Part shown: piece by piece, positions 35,316-43,684 of the stretch | Layout of the letters: each line of letters opens with the position of its first letter | Numbering within the stretch: position 1 is the first letter of the stretch | Assembly (NCBI GenBank): GCA_017553625.1 | Contig: JAFZKP010000009.1 | Coordinates: 1-64,000 of the forward strand | Reading direction: 5' to 3' | Source of the DNA: Bacteroidales bacterium | GTDB lineage: Bacteria; Bacteroidota; Bacteroidia; Bacteroidales; F082 | Length of the DNA stretch: 64,000 bases | Program-made: the position numbers and the translations under genes | Notes under the pieces: generated by a model | What the model was told of the DNA's origin: nothing | Databases searched by the model: none | Seen by the model: only the letters and a program-made list of their open reading frames with translations

Positions 35316-37796
35316 ATGGAAAGAAAAACATTATTCGTCAATGTAATCCTGCCGCTGCCGGTTCCCGGCACGTTCTCTTACCGTGTGCCGATGGAACTGA
35401 ACGACAGAGTGAAGGTCGGACAGCGCGCCGTGGTGCAGTTCGGCAAGACGAAGATTATGTCAGGACTGATAAGCGAGGTAACGGAGCAAGTGCCTGAGCA
35501 TGAACAGGTTAAATATATCCTCGGACTCCTTGACGAGAATCCTGTTGTCAATGCTATCCAGTTGAAATTCTGGCAATGGATTTGCGATTATTATATCTGT
35601 TACGAGGGCGATGTGATGCAGGCGGCTCTGCCTTCAGCGATGAAGCTTTCAAGCGAGTCGAAGATAAAGCTTTCCGATGAATTTGAACTTGATACCTTGG
35701 CACTCAACGACTTCGAATATCTCATCGTCGAGGCTCTTCAGGTGCAGCCGAAGCTCACGATTAGCGAAGTGAGCAAGATTATCGGCTATAAAAAGGTGAT
35801 GCCGCTCATAAAAACGATGATCGACAAGAAAATCGTGGTGATGGAGGAGGAGCTTGACGCAAAATTCAAGGCGAAATACGAGCGTTTTGTAGCACTTGCG
35901 GAAGAATACCGTAGCGATGAGAAGATGCACGAACTGATGGACGAGCTGACAAAACGCGCCTACAAACAGCTTGAGGTCGTGATGTCATTTTTCGTCCTTG
36001 GCGGAAATGCTGAAAACGACATCCTCGCTTCCGATTTGTTGGCAAAATCCAATGCCAACAGCAATGTTTTGAAGGCTCTTATTAATAAAGGTGTGTTCAC
36101 GACATACCAGAAACGTGTCAGCCGACTCAAGAGCTTCAACGCCTTGACGGATGTTGACACGATACAACTAACAGAAAAACAGCAGGTTGCATTTGACGAG
36201 ATTCATAATGGATTTGCTGAAAACAAACCTGTTTTGCTTCATGGAGTCACTTCTTCGGGTAAGACAGAGATTTATATCAAACTGATTCAAGAAGCCTTGA
36301 AAAAAGGGAAGCAGGTGCTTTATCTCCTTCCGGAAATAGCGCTTACCGAGCAGATTATCAATAGGTTAAAGAAATATTTCGGCGACCAGGTCGGCGTGTA
36401 TCATTCGCGTTACAGCGACATGGAGCGTGTTGAGATTTGGGAGCAGGTCTTGGACTTTGAGATAACGAAAAGCCCTAAATATCAAGTGATTATCGGCTCA
36501 CGTTCCTCTATCTTGCTTCCTTTTTCCGATTTGGGTCTAATAATCGTCGACGAGGAGCATGATACATCGTTTAAACAAATCGACCCTGCCCCGCGTTACA
36601 ATTCCCGCGACCTCAGTATGATTTTGGCACGCTTTCATGGTGCTGATGTGCTCCTCGGTTCCGCTACACCGTCGTTTGAAAGCTACTACAACGCCCGTCA
36701 GGGACGTTATCATCTTGTGCAGCTCACCGAACGTTACGGCGGGATGGAGATGCCGGAAATCATCGTTGACGACATGCGCGTTGAACGGAAACGCAAGCTC
36801 ATGCAGGCTAACTTCGGTAGCGTTCTCGTCGATGCGATGCGCAACACGTTGAACGACAAAAACCAGGTTATTCTGTTCCAAAACCGTCGCGGTTTCTCGC
36901 TCCGTCTTGAATGTGGAGTGTGCCTTTGGGTACCGCAATGCATCAACTGCGATGTCTCGATGACGTATCATAAGGCGCAGAACATCATGAAATGCCATTA
37001 CTGCGGCTACACCATGTCGGTGCCGTCGGAGTGTCCGTCGTGCCATAGCACCGATTTGAAGATGCACGGTTTCGGTACCGAGAGGATTGAGGAGGACTTG
37101 ACCGCCGTCATTCCCGAGGCTCGCTGCGCTCGCCTCGACCTCGACACCACGCGCTCGAAAAACTCATATCAGTTTATCCTCGACCAATTCAAGAATCGTG
37201 AGACCGATGTGCTCGTCGGCACGCAGATGGTCACAAAAGGACTCGACTTTGACCATGTGAAGACCGTGGGCGTCCTCGACGCCGATAACATGCTCTCGTT
37301 CCCTGACTTCAGAGCGCATGAACGCAGTTTCCAGCTAATGGAGCAGGTGAGTGGACGCGCTGGCAGGAAAGGCGAGAAGGGTAAGGTCATCATACAGACG
37401 TATCAACCAAGGCATCCTGTGATTCTTAACGTAGTCAACCACGATTACGTGCGATTTTTCGAGGAGCAGATGCCGATACGTCGCCAGTTCTGCTATCCGC
37501 CATATTATCGCCTGATAATGATAAAGTTGCGTCACACCGACTACAACAAACTCAATGCCGCTGCAGAATTTTTCGCAAGGCAGCTGCGTCCAGTCTTCAA
37601 ACATAACATCCTCGGTCCGGAATATCCTATAGTTTCAAGGATTAAGAACCAATACATCAAACAGATTCTTGTTAAATTCGACAGGAACGACAACTCAATG
37701 AGAATCAAGGAAATCATAAAATCCGAAATGGATTCCTTCAAACGCAACAGCGATTACAAATCAATCACAATCTCCATTGATGTCGACCCTATATAA
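35316..37796 (+). CDS. priA: Primosomal protein N', replication restart helicase
   Basis: An 826-residue DExH helicase that reloads the replisome at stalled forks. N-terminal 3'-DNA-binding domain (about 1-105, VNVILPLPVPGTFSYRV), winged-helix region, then the helicase core with Walker A GVTSSGKTE (310-318) and DEEH (412-415). A zinc-binding insert holds the expected cysteines (CGVC, CINC, CHYC, CPSC) between residues about 535 and 580. Motifs V and VI follow (GTQMVTKGLDFD, EQVSGRAGRKG). Length is typical of Bacteroidota PriA. Confidence 0.97.
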   Translation: MERKTLFVNVILPLPVPGTFSYRVPMELNDRVKVGQRAVVQFGKTKIMSGLISEVTEQVPEHEQVKYILGLLDENPVVNAIQLKFWQWICDYYICYEGDVMQAALPSAMKLSSESKIKLSDEFELDTLALNDFEYLIVEALQVQPKLTISEVSKIIGYKKVMPLIKTMIDKKIVVMEEELDAKFKAKYERFVALAEEYRSDEKMHELMDELTKRAYKQLEVVMSFFVLGGNAENDILASDLLAKSNANSNVLKALINKGVFTTYQKRVSRLKSFNALTDVDTIQLTEKQQVAFDEIHNGFAENKPVLLHGVTSSGKTEIYIKLIQEALKKGKQVLYLLPEIALTEQIINRLKKYFGDQVGVYHSRYSDMERVEIWEQVLDFEITKSPKYQVIIGSRSSILLPFSDLGLIIVDEEHDTSFKQIDPAPRYNSRDLSMILARFHGADVLLGSATPSFESYYNARQGRYHLVQLTERYGGMEMPEIIVDDMRVERKRKLMQANFGSVLVDAMRNTLNDKNQVILFQNRRGFSLRLECGVCLWVPQCINCDVSMTYHKAQNIMKCHYCGYTMSVPSECPSCHSTDLKMHGFGTERIEEDLTAVIPEARCARLDLDTTRSKNSYQFILDQFKNRETDVLVGTQMVTKGLDFDHVKTVGVLDADNMLSFPDFRAHERSFQLMEQVSGRAGRKGEKGKVIIQTYQPRHPVILNVVNHDYVRFFEEQMPIRRQFCYPPYYRLIMIKLRHTDYNKLNAAAEFFARQLRPVFKHNILGPEYPIVSRIKNQYIKQILVKFDRNDNSMRIKEIIKSEMDSFKRNSDYKSITISIDVDPI

Positions 37797-37800
37797 AACA

Positions 37801-37830
37801 TGTAGGGGCGAATAATCATTCGCCCCTACA
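37801..37830. repeat. Palindromic repeat TGTAGGGGCGAAT-AATC-ATTCGCCCCTACA
   Basis: A perfect 13-bp inverted repeat with a 4-base loop in the 64-bp gap between convergent priA and exbD. It is nearly identical to 276-303. Its position suggests it serves as a shared transcript-end hairpin. Confidence 0.85.
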
Positions 37831-37860
37831 ACAAATCGTTTTAGGATAACGTTTAACCGT

Positions 37861-38319
37861 TTATTCTCCTTTACGTACTGAGTAGTTAATACGGAATGCA
37901 CCGCATTTTCTGAGTTCCTGCTTCACGTCGGTGACCAGACCCATTCTCACTTCCTCATGAATCTTGAGTGATGTGGTGAGGAGTGGACGGTCGGCCTCGG
38001 CGCGGTCCAAACGTTCCTGCTCAATGAACGGGATAACGTCTTCGATACGCGCATACTGGTCGTTAAGCTGGATACGTGCCTCTGTACCATAGAGTTTGGT
38101 GTTCGTCGGAGGTCCGATGTAGATGTAACTCACGAGAGATTTCTTCTCGAGTTTCTGGACTTCCGTCGCTGCTGGTAATTTCATCTTGACTTTCAATGTG
38201 GTCTCACGCATAGAGGTTGTAACCATGAAGAAGAAAATCAACATGAAGATGATGTCAGGCATTGAACCGGTTGAAATTGCCGGAACCTCTTTTGATCCAC
38301 CTTTTCTGAATTTTGCCAT
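37861..38319 (-). CDS. ExbD/TolR-type biopolymer transport protein (second copy)
   Basis: 152 residues: a short basic N-terminus, one transmembrane helix near 20-42 (MPDIIFMLIFFFMVTTSM, with the Asp that carries proton flow in ExbD/TolR), and a periplasmic domain. With ExbB it forms the proton-driven motor that energises TonB. Last gene of a four-gene minus-strand unit, 14 bp after the first exbD. Bacteroidota commonly have paired ExbDs. Confidence 0.9.
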   Translation of the reverse strand: MAKFRKGGSKEVPAISTGSMPDIIFMLIFFFMVTTSMRETTLKVKMKLPAATEVQKLEKKSLVSYIYIGPPTNTKLYGTEARIQLNDQYARIEDVIPFIEQERLDRAEADRPLLTTSLKIHEEVRMGLVTDVKQELRKCGAFRINYSVRKGE

Positions 38320-38333
38320 AATTTTCTCTCCTA

Positions 38334-38909
38334 TTATTTGATTTCTTCAGGTTCAGCCTCGCTAACACGCACCGGCACCGCTTTGTTCACCGCGTCGATC
38401 TTGTCTTTGTCGGTGAGGTCGCTGTAACTGGTCTTAAAATAGCGTCTTGAGACCTCTTCTTTAAGTTCGTTGAAAGCCTTAGCCAATTCATTTTGAACTG
38501 CGATGTACATCATGTATGAAGTACCACGGTCATTCTTAAGTGATACAACTCCCTTGTTGGTCATGAATTCGCCGATAAGTTCTATTTCCTTCATCTCGAT
38601 TTCAGGTGCCTTTTCATCGTTCGGTTTAGGAGTGATGAAATCCTTGGTCTTATCCTTCAATTCTGAAATGTCGCATGGCTTACCGTTAACCATCAGTTTG
38701 TCGTACTTATTGATCATGACGTTCAAAATGTTTCTTTCTTTCACTTTGACATCCATGTCTGGGTTTTCTACTGGTGGAGGAAGACGACGGGTGATACCGC
38801 TGTCAGTGTCCATCGTAGTGGTAACGAGGAAGAATATCAACAGCAAGAAAGAGATATCAGCCATTGAACTGGCGTTGATTTCCGGTACTTTCTTTTTCTT
38901 ACGAGCCAT
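38334..38909 (-). CDS. ExbD/TolR-type biopolymer transport protein (first copy)
   Basis: 191 residues with the N-terminal pattern RKKKKVPEINASSMADISFLLLIFFLVTT, where Asp of MADISFLL is the proton-carrying residue of the single membrane helix. The periplasmic part is longer than in the second copy and contains a Pro/Lys-rich segment (about 90-110) before a final domain with DKDKIDAVNKAVPV. Works with ExbB and the following ExbD; the two may form a heterodimer. Confidence 0.9.
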   Translation of the reverse strand: MARKKKKVPEINASSMADISFLLLIFFLVTTTMDTDSGITRRLPPPVENPDMDVKVKERNILNVMINKYDKLMVNGKPCDISELKDKTKDFITPKPNDEKAPEIEMKEIELIGEFMTNKGVVSLKNDRGTSYMMYIAVQNELAKAFNELKEEVSRRYFKTSYSDLTDKDKIDAVNKAVPVRVSEAEPEEIK

Positions 38910-38926
38910 GATAATTTCCTTCCTTA

Positions 38927-39352
38927 TTATTTATTAATGAGTTTCGATACTGCTGAATAGATTACAGCTGCGATTGTGCCACCAACGACAATGTAAGTGA
39001 ATACCATGAAGAAGTCAACGAAAGACTCAGTGCCTTTTGTAACTTCCATTGATTCAAGATACTCTATCGGAAGTGTTGCGCCTTTTGATAACAGCAACGC
39101 AATGAGGGCGATGACTGCAACGATAGCCACAACGATACCGATTGTCTTTATGCTTTTTGGATTGATTACAATACCATAGATAGGTGCAAACAAAATCGCA
39201 ACCACAGTCAATCCAAGCATGCAATATGCAAAGCCCATGAATGTTCCGACGCTGGCTTCACCACCTGCAATAGTGATAATGCCGAATACAACGTTGAGAA
39301 CCATCAAGGCTATAAGCACATATTTGCAATATTTTGATAATTTATCGACCAT
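38927..39352 (-). CDS. Four-helix membrane protein between exbB and exbD, unknown function
   Basis: 141 residues with about four hydrophobic helices (near 10-30, 38-60, 70-90, 112-135) and short polar loops, no signal peptide and no catalytic motif. It is encoded between exbB and exbD with 18-bp gaps on both sides, a place where Bacteroidota often carry an extra small membrane gene, so it is probably an accessory part of the ExbB-ExbD motor. I do not recognise a named family. Confidence 0.72.
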   Translation of the reverse strand: MVDKLSKYCKYVLIALMVLNVVFGIITIAGGEASVGTFMGFAYCMLGLTVVAILFAPIYGIVINPKSIKTIGIVVAIVAVIALIALLLSKGATLPIEYLESMEVTKGTESFVDFFMVFTYIVVGGTIAAVIYSAVSKLINK

Positions 39353-39370
39353 GATTTTTCTTTTGTTAGA

Positions 39371-40171
39371 TTAGTTGTTCTTTGAATAGTTGTGGAGCAT
39401 GTCCATGAATGTGATTGATGAGTCTTCCATATCGTTCACAATACCTTCAATCTTGTTGAGGATGAAGTTGTAGCAGATCTGGAGGATAACAGCAACGATA
39501 AGACCGAACACTGTTGTCAACAAAGCGACTTTCATACCGCCTGCAACAACTGTTGGGCTGATGTCACCTGCTGCTGCGATAGCATCGAATGCAGCGATCA
39601 TACCGATAACAGTACCCATAAATCCCAACATAGGTCCCAATGCGATGAACAATGAAATCCAGCTTGCGCCGCTCTCAAGGTTACCTGTCATAACTGAACC
39701 GTATGAAACAATTGATTTCTCAACTTCTTCAAGACCTTCGTTGTAACGCATCAAACCCTGGTAGAAGATGCTGGCGATAGGACCGCGTGTGTCACGGCAC
39801 AAATCTTTTGCTTTCTCAATGCCACCCTTGTTCAATGTCTCCTCTAACTGGGCAAGAAGCTTCTTGGTGTTTGTTGTGCTTAATGTTAAATAAATGATTC
39901 TCTCAATTGACACTGCAAGACCGAGGACCAAGATTAATAAGATGATGCTCATGAATTCCCAGCCACCATCGATGAACTGTTTCTTCAAAACCTCATGGAA
40001 TGTAGCATCTGTCTTAGGTGCTGCCAATGGGTTGGTCTGTGCTACAGTTTCAACAACCTGCTCTGTCTGTGCCGGCTGTTCTTGTTGAGTTTCTTCTTGT
40101 GCAAGAAGTGCGTTGCTGATTCCGAATGTCAGAAATCCCGCAACTGTCAGTAAAGCAATTAATTTTTTCAT
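39371..40171 (-). CDS. exbB: ExbB/TolQ/MotA-type proton channel protein
   Basis: 266 residues. The N-terminus is a hydrophobic helix followed by a Gln/Glu/Thr-rich linker (EETQQEQPAQTEQ), then the three-helix MotA/TolQ/ExbB core: LSMIL-type helix near 75-100, and two helices near 170-195 and 215-240 with PMLGFMGTVIGMI and VALLTTVFGLIVAV. Forms the pentameric proton channel around ExbD and powers TonB-dependent receptors such as those at 11858 and 58106. First gene of the exbB-exbD unit. No TAnnTTTG box is evident upstream. Confidence 0.93.
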   Translation of the reverse strand: MKKLIALLTVAGFLTFGISNALLAQEETQQEQPAQTEQVVETVAQTNPLAAPKTDATFHEVLKKQFIDGGWEFMSIILLILVLGLAVSIERIIYLTLSTTNTKKLLAQLEETLNKGGIEKAKDLCRDTRGPIASIFYQGLMRYNEGLEEVEKSIVSYGSVMTGNLESGASWISLFIALGPMLGFMGTVIGMIAAFDAIAAAGDISPTVVAGGMKVALLTTVFGLIVAVILQICYNFILNKIEGIVNDMEDSSITFMDMLHNYSKNN

Positions 40172-40242
40172 GATTTGAATTTTGAATTACTACTTTTTAA
40201 TTTTGTTAATTTAATTTGTTTCTATTTATTTTTTCCTTGTTT

Positions 40243-40268
40243 GTCATTCCGAACGCAGTGAGGAATCT
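40243..40268 (+). repeat. Dispersed repeat, CATTCCGA(A/G)CG family, beside tRNA-Ser
   Basis: A diverged copy (CATTCCGAACGCAGTGAGG) of the repeat at 2606-2631 and 42139-42164, three bases different in the core. It lies between exbB and the tRNA gene. Confidence 0.7.
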
Positions 40269-40293
40269 ATTCCGTGCCACCGCTGATTCGTTG

Positions 40294-40381
40294 CGGAGAG
40301 AGCGGGATTCGAACCCGCGGTACCCTTTTGAAGTACACACACTTTCCAGGCGTGCTCCTTAAACCACTCGGACATCTCTCC
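40294..40381 (-). tRNA. tRNA-Ser (anticodon GGA)
   Basis: The minus strand reads GGAGAGATGTCCGAGTGG at the 5' end and closes with the matching TCTCTCC plus discriminator G. The anticodon loop is CTGGAAA, giving GGA (Ser UCC/UCU). A long variable arm follows (TGTACTTCAAAAGGGTACC region), the class II mark of serine tRNAs, and the T arm is GCGGGTTCGAATCCCGC. CCA is not encoded. About 88 nt. Confidence 0.97.
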
Positions 40382-40517
40382 AAAGGATTTTTCCCTCCAA
40401 AAAATTCGTGTCAAAATTACGAAATTTTTCTTTTTGATTAACAAGAAATTTAAAACATTATTTCATTTTTTTGACAAAATTGTTTGGCGCTTGTTTAAGA
40501 TATTTATTATCAATGTT

Positions 40518-41543
40518 TTATATGGTCATTTCACCCCTTAACGGTGTCTGCAGATACTTTTTCACTTCCTCGTGACTGTAGCCTTCGCCAAGCAAATACA
40601 TCATCTTCGCCAACGCCGACTCCGTCGTGATGTCATAACCGCTGATAACCCCAATCTTGTCAAGGTTCAAGCTCGTTTCATATCTTCCCATCTCCACCGA
40701 GCCCGACTTGCACTGCGTCACGTTGTAGATGATGAGGCCTTTCTTTATTGCTTCGCTCAAATCTTCAATGAACCACTCGGTCGTAGGTGCGTTTCCTGAC
40801 CCGAACGTCTCCATGATGATGCCTTTTAACCCTGGTGTATCCAATGAATGTTTCACGAAATCATGGGTGATGCCCGGGAAAAGTTTCAAAATCCCGACAT
40901 TGGGGTCGAATTTTTTATGGACAATCAGTTTGTCGCCACTGGGCTTTGCGATATATTCCCTGTTGTATTTTATCTTGATTCCGACATCGGCGAGAGTGGG
41001 GTAGTTGCCCGATGAAAACGCGTTGAAGTTCTCGGCATTGAACTTTGTCGCCCTGTTTCCTCTAAGCAGTTGATTCTCAAAGAAAATGCACACTTCTGGC
41101 GCTGAAGGGATTCCGTTTGTCTTCGATGCTGCTATCTCTATGGAGGTGATGAAATTCTCGCGTCCGTCACTCCTGACCATGCCCATCGGAAGCTGTGAAC
41201 CGGTGAAAACCACAGGCTTGGCAAGGTTTTCAAGCATGAAACTCAATGCCGAGGCGCTGTATGCCATGGTGTCGGAGCCGTGAAGGACCACAAAACCCTC
41301 GTAGTCATTGTAGCACTCCTCAATCTTTTCGGCAAGCTCAATCCAGAACTCAGGCGTCATGTTCGACGAGTCGATGAGATTCTTGAAAGCATAGAAGTCA
41401 ATGTCATAGTCGAGGTTGCGAAGCACCGGCAGATGCTCGTAGATGTTGCCGAAATCGAAAGGTACCAGACTGCCTGTCTTCGGGTCTTTCATCATTCCTA
41501 TCGTGCCCCCAGTGTAAAGCACTAAAATCGATGGTTTATTCAT
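40518..41543 (-). CDS. ansA: L-asparaginase type I (cytoplasmic)
   Basis: A 341-residue amidohydrolase converting asparagine to aspartate and ammonia. The N-terminal LYTGGTIGM block holds the nucleophile Thr, and GFVVLHGSDTMAYSASAL (near 85-102) the second Thr-Asp pair. No signal peptide, as in type I enzymes. The C-terminal half (GIIMETFGSGNAP, TQCKSGSVEMGRYE) is the smaller domain. Last gene of the minus-strand series rng-trpS-hflX-tatD-ansA; the gap to tatD is filled by an inverted octamer array. Confidence 0.94.
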   Translation of the reverse strand: MNKPSILVLYTGGTIGMMKDPKTGSLVPFDFGNIYEHLPVLRNLDYDIDFYAFKNLIDSSNMTPEFWIELAEKIEECYNDYEGFVVLHGSDTMAYSASALSFMLENLAKPVVFTGSQLPMGMVRSDGRENFITSIEIAASKTNGIPSAPEVCIFFENQLLRGNRATKFNAENFNAFSSGNYPTLADVGIKIKYNREYIAKPSGDKLIVHKKFDPNVGILKLFPGITHDFVKHSLDTPGLKGIIMETFGSGNAPTTEWFIEDLSEAIKKGLIIYNVTQCKSGSVEMGRYETSLNLDKIGVISGYDITTESALAKMMYLLGEGYSHEEVKKYLQTPLRGEMTI

Positions 41544-41548
41544 ATAAG

Positions 41549-41634
41549 TTATTCAGTTGTTCAGTTATTCAGTTGTTCAGTTATTCAGTTGTTCAGTTAC
41601 TCAGCTGATTAACAACTGACTAACTGACTAACTT
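41549..41634. repeat. Inverted array of an 8-bp tandem repeat (copy 1, tatD-ansA gap)
   Basis: Left arm: repeated TTCAGTTG / TTCAGTTA units; right arm: repeated AACTGACT units, its complement. The two arms can fold into a long imperfect hairpin. The array reaches into the end of tatD and supplies its last codons (KLVS) and TAG stop. Related copies at 43602-43682 and 44751-44838. Confidence 0.88.
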
Positions 41635-42408
41635 AAATAATTTGATTGCGTTATCTGTTGTTTTTTTACAAATTTCTTCTGTCGTCACATTATAAATCTC
41701 CGCCACTTTTTCTGCGGTTTTCACGATGTATGCTGGCTCGTTGCGTTGCCCGCGATATGGTATTGGCGGCAGATACGGGTCGTCGGTCTCCAAAACAATC
41801 CTATCCATTGGGATGTCAGCCAAAAACTCCTTCACACCGCAGTTTTTATATGTTATGACACCGCCTAAACCGAGATGCATTCCGTATGAGATAGCTGTCT
41901 TTGCCTCGTCGTAAGTACCGTTGAAACAATGCATTACGCCCGAAAGTCGCCCGTCCTGCTCGTGGTCAAGCACCTTGAACATTTCATGAAATGCGTTTCT
42001 GGTGTGAATGGAGACAGGTAATCCCAACTCCTTTGCCCAATGCAACTGCTCACTCAAAACCTCTATCTGCTCATTCTTAAACGTGTCGTCCCAATAAAAA
42101 TCAAGCCCAATCTCGCCTATACCAACCAAAACACCGCTGTCATTCCGAGCGAAGCGAGGAATCTCATTCTCAATCACCGCTAACTTCGTTTTATACTCTT
42201 CCTTCACCTCTTCTGGATGCAATCCCATCATAACTCTCACATTATCTGGATGTTTTTCGTAAAACTCCATCATCGGCTTGATGGTTTTTTCATCGCAATT
42301 CGGCAACAGTAGCATCTCCACACCAGCCTCAAGTGCGCGTTGAAAAACCACTTCGCGGTCGTTGTCGAAGGCTTCATCGTAGATGTGGCTATGTGTGTTG
42401 ATAATCAT
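41620..42408 (-). CDS. tatD: TatD family metal-dependent DNase with an in-frame repeat insertion
   Basis: 262 residues, TIM-barrel amidohydrolase fold with 3'-5' exonuclease activity in known members. Metal ligands: HSH near residue 6-8, GEIGLDFYWD (Glu near 99), SIHTRNAF (near 137), MHCFNGTY (near 160) and LETDDPYLPP (Asp near 212). Residues 82-91 (EIPRFARNDS) are encoded by a 26-bp dispersed repeat identical to one at 2606-2631. They fall between the helix after HPEEV and the strand before GIGEIGLD, a surface loop, so the enzyme may still work. The last codons come from an octamer repeat. Confidence 0.92.
   Translation of the reverse strand: MIINTHSHIYDEAFDNDREVVFQRALEAGVEMLLLPNCDEKTIKPMMEFYEKHPDNVRVMMGLHPEEVKEEYKTKLAVIENEIPRFARNDSGVLVGIGEIGLDFYWDDTFKNEQIEVLSEQLHWAKELGLPVSIHTRNAFHEMFKVLDHEQDGRLSGVMHCFNGTYDEAKTAISYGMHLGLGGVITYKNCGVKEFLADIPMDRIVLETDDPYLPPIPYRGQRNEPAYIVKTAEKVAEIYNVTTEEICKKTTDNAIKLFKLVS
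42139..42164 (+). repeat. Dispersed 26-bp repeat inside the tatD coding sequence
   Basis: Identical over 26 bases to 2606-2631. It is read by tatD on the opposite strand as PRFARND plus flanks and keeps the frame open. Confidence 0.88.
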
Positions 42409-42419
42409 TGTGTTATGTC

Positions 42420-43601
42420 TTAATAAAGGAAGTTGTCGTATGGGTATCTGATGGCGTGCATGTCACGTATCTCTTTATAAAGCAGGTCTCTAAACTCTTG
42501 ATAATGAGTCTTTTCCGCTGCCGAGATGAAGATGCAAGGCTTGTCTTTCGCCATCCAGGTCTTTTTCCAATCCTCCAAGGTGTAGTTTTTCTTGGTAATC
42601 GGTGTCAAATCGTCGGCTTCTTTCTCTTCGTAGCTGTAAGCGTCAATCTTGTTGAACACCATGATGACTTTCTTGTCGCCTGCTCCGATGTCGGCCAAGG
42701 TCTGGTTCACGGTCTCAATCTGCGACTCGAAATCCGGATGCGAGATGTCAACGACATGAAGCAAAATATCGGATTCTCTCACCTCGTCGAGGGTCGACTT
42801 GAACGATTCTACAAGCTGTGTAGGCAGCTTCCTGATGAAACCGACGGTGTCCGACAACAAGAACGGCAAATTCTCGATTACGACCTTTCTCACGGTGGTG
42901 TCCAAGGTGGCGAAAAGCTTGTTCTCGGCAAACACGTCGCTCTTGCTTAACATGTTCATTATCGTCGACTTACCGACGTTCGTATATCCCACCAATGCCA
43001 CGCGAACCATCTGTTGGCGATTCTTGCGCTGCACCGATTTTTGCATGTCAATCTCTTCAAGTTTCTCTTTCAGAGAAGCGATTTTGTTACGGATAATCTT
43101 ACGGTCTGTCTCAATCTGCGTCTCACCGGGACCTCTCATTCCGATACCGCCTCGTTGACGCTCCAAGTGTGTCCACATTCTTGTCAAACGTGGCAGCATG
43201 TATTGATATTGGGCAAGTTCCACCTGTGTCTTGGCGTATGCTGTCTTTGCGTTCTTTGCGAAAATGTCGAGGATGAGATTCGTCCTGTCAAGGATGCGGC
43301 ATTCGAGCTCTTTTTCGAGGTTGCGAATCTGTGTGGCGCTCAACTCATCGTCGAAAATCGCCATGTCAATCTCTTCCGCCTTGATATATTGTTTCAATTC
43401 TTCGAGCTTGCCCGAACCCAAATATGTTACGCTGTTAGGGCGCTCCAACGGCTGGACAAAACGTCCCACGGCAATGCCGCCCGCTGTCTCCAAAAGAAAC
43501 TCCAACTCGTCAAGGTATTCTTCGGTGCGCTCACGGTTCTGCTCGTAGGTGCTTACTGCCACCAAAACCGCCCTTTCCTGTTTTTTCTCGTGATCAATCA
43601 T
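42420..43601 (-). CDS. hflX: Ribosome-associated GTPase HflX
   Basis: A 393-residue GTPase that splits stalled ribosomes. The N-terminal HflX domain has VTYLGSGKLEELKQ and FDDELSATQIRNLE; the linker helix is followed by GMRGPGETQIETDRR-type glycine-rich loop (here GIGMRGPGETQIETDRK). The G domain shows GYTNVGKST (G1), DTVGFI (G3) and NKID (G4). Length standard. Starts just before octamer array copy 2 and ends 11 bp before tatD. Confidence 0.96.
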   Translation of the reverse strand: MIDHEKKQERAVLVAVSTYEQNRERTEEYLDELEFLLETAGGIAVGRFVQPLERPNSVTYLGSGKLEELKQYIKAEEIDMAIFDDELSATQIRNLEKELECRILDRTNLILDIFAKNAKTAYAKTQVELAQYQYMLPRLTRMWTHLERQRGGIGMRGPGETQIETDRKIIRNKIASLKEKLEEIDMQKSVQRKNRQQMVRVALVGYTNVGKSTIMNMLSKSDVFAENKLFATLDTTVRKVVIENLPFLLSDTVGFIRKLPTQLVESFKSTLDEVRESDILLHVVDISHPDFESQIETVNQTLADIGAGDKKVIMVFNKIDAYSYEEKEADDLTPITKKNYTLEDWKKTWMAKDKPCIFISAAEKTHYQEFRDLLYKEIRDMHAIRYPYDNFLY

Positions 43602-43682
43602 TATTCTCAGTTGTTCAGTTGTTCAGTTGTTCAGTTATTCAGTTTAACTGACTAACTGATTAACTGACTAACTGATTAACTA
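43602..43682. repeat. Inverted array of an 8-bp tandem repeat (copy 2, trpS-hflX gap)
   Basis: TTGTTCAG units on the left and AACTGACT / AACTGATT units on the right fill the whole 83-bp gap between the hflX start and the trpS stop. Same design as copies 1 and 3. Confidence 0.88.
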
Positions 43683-43684
43683 TA

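Noticed and set aside
40244-40444. 66-residue minus-strand frame MLIKKKNFVIL...
   Set aside because: It runs through tRNA-Ser and the CATTCCGAAC repeat; the middle is the translation of the tRNA (MSEWFKEHAWKV...), a common false gene.
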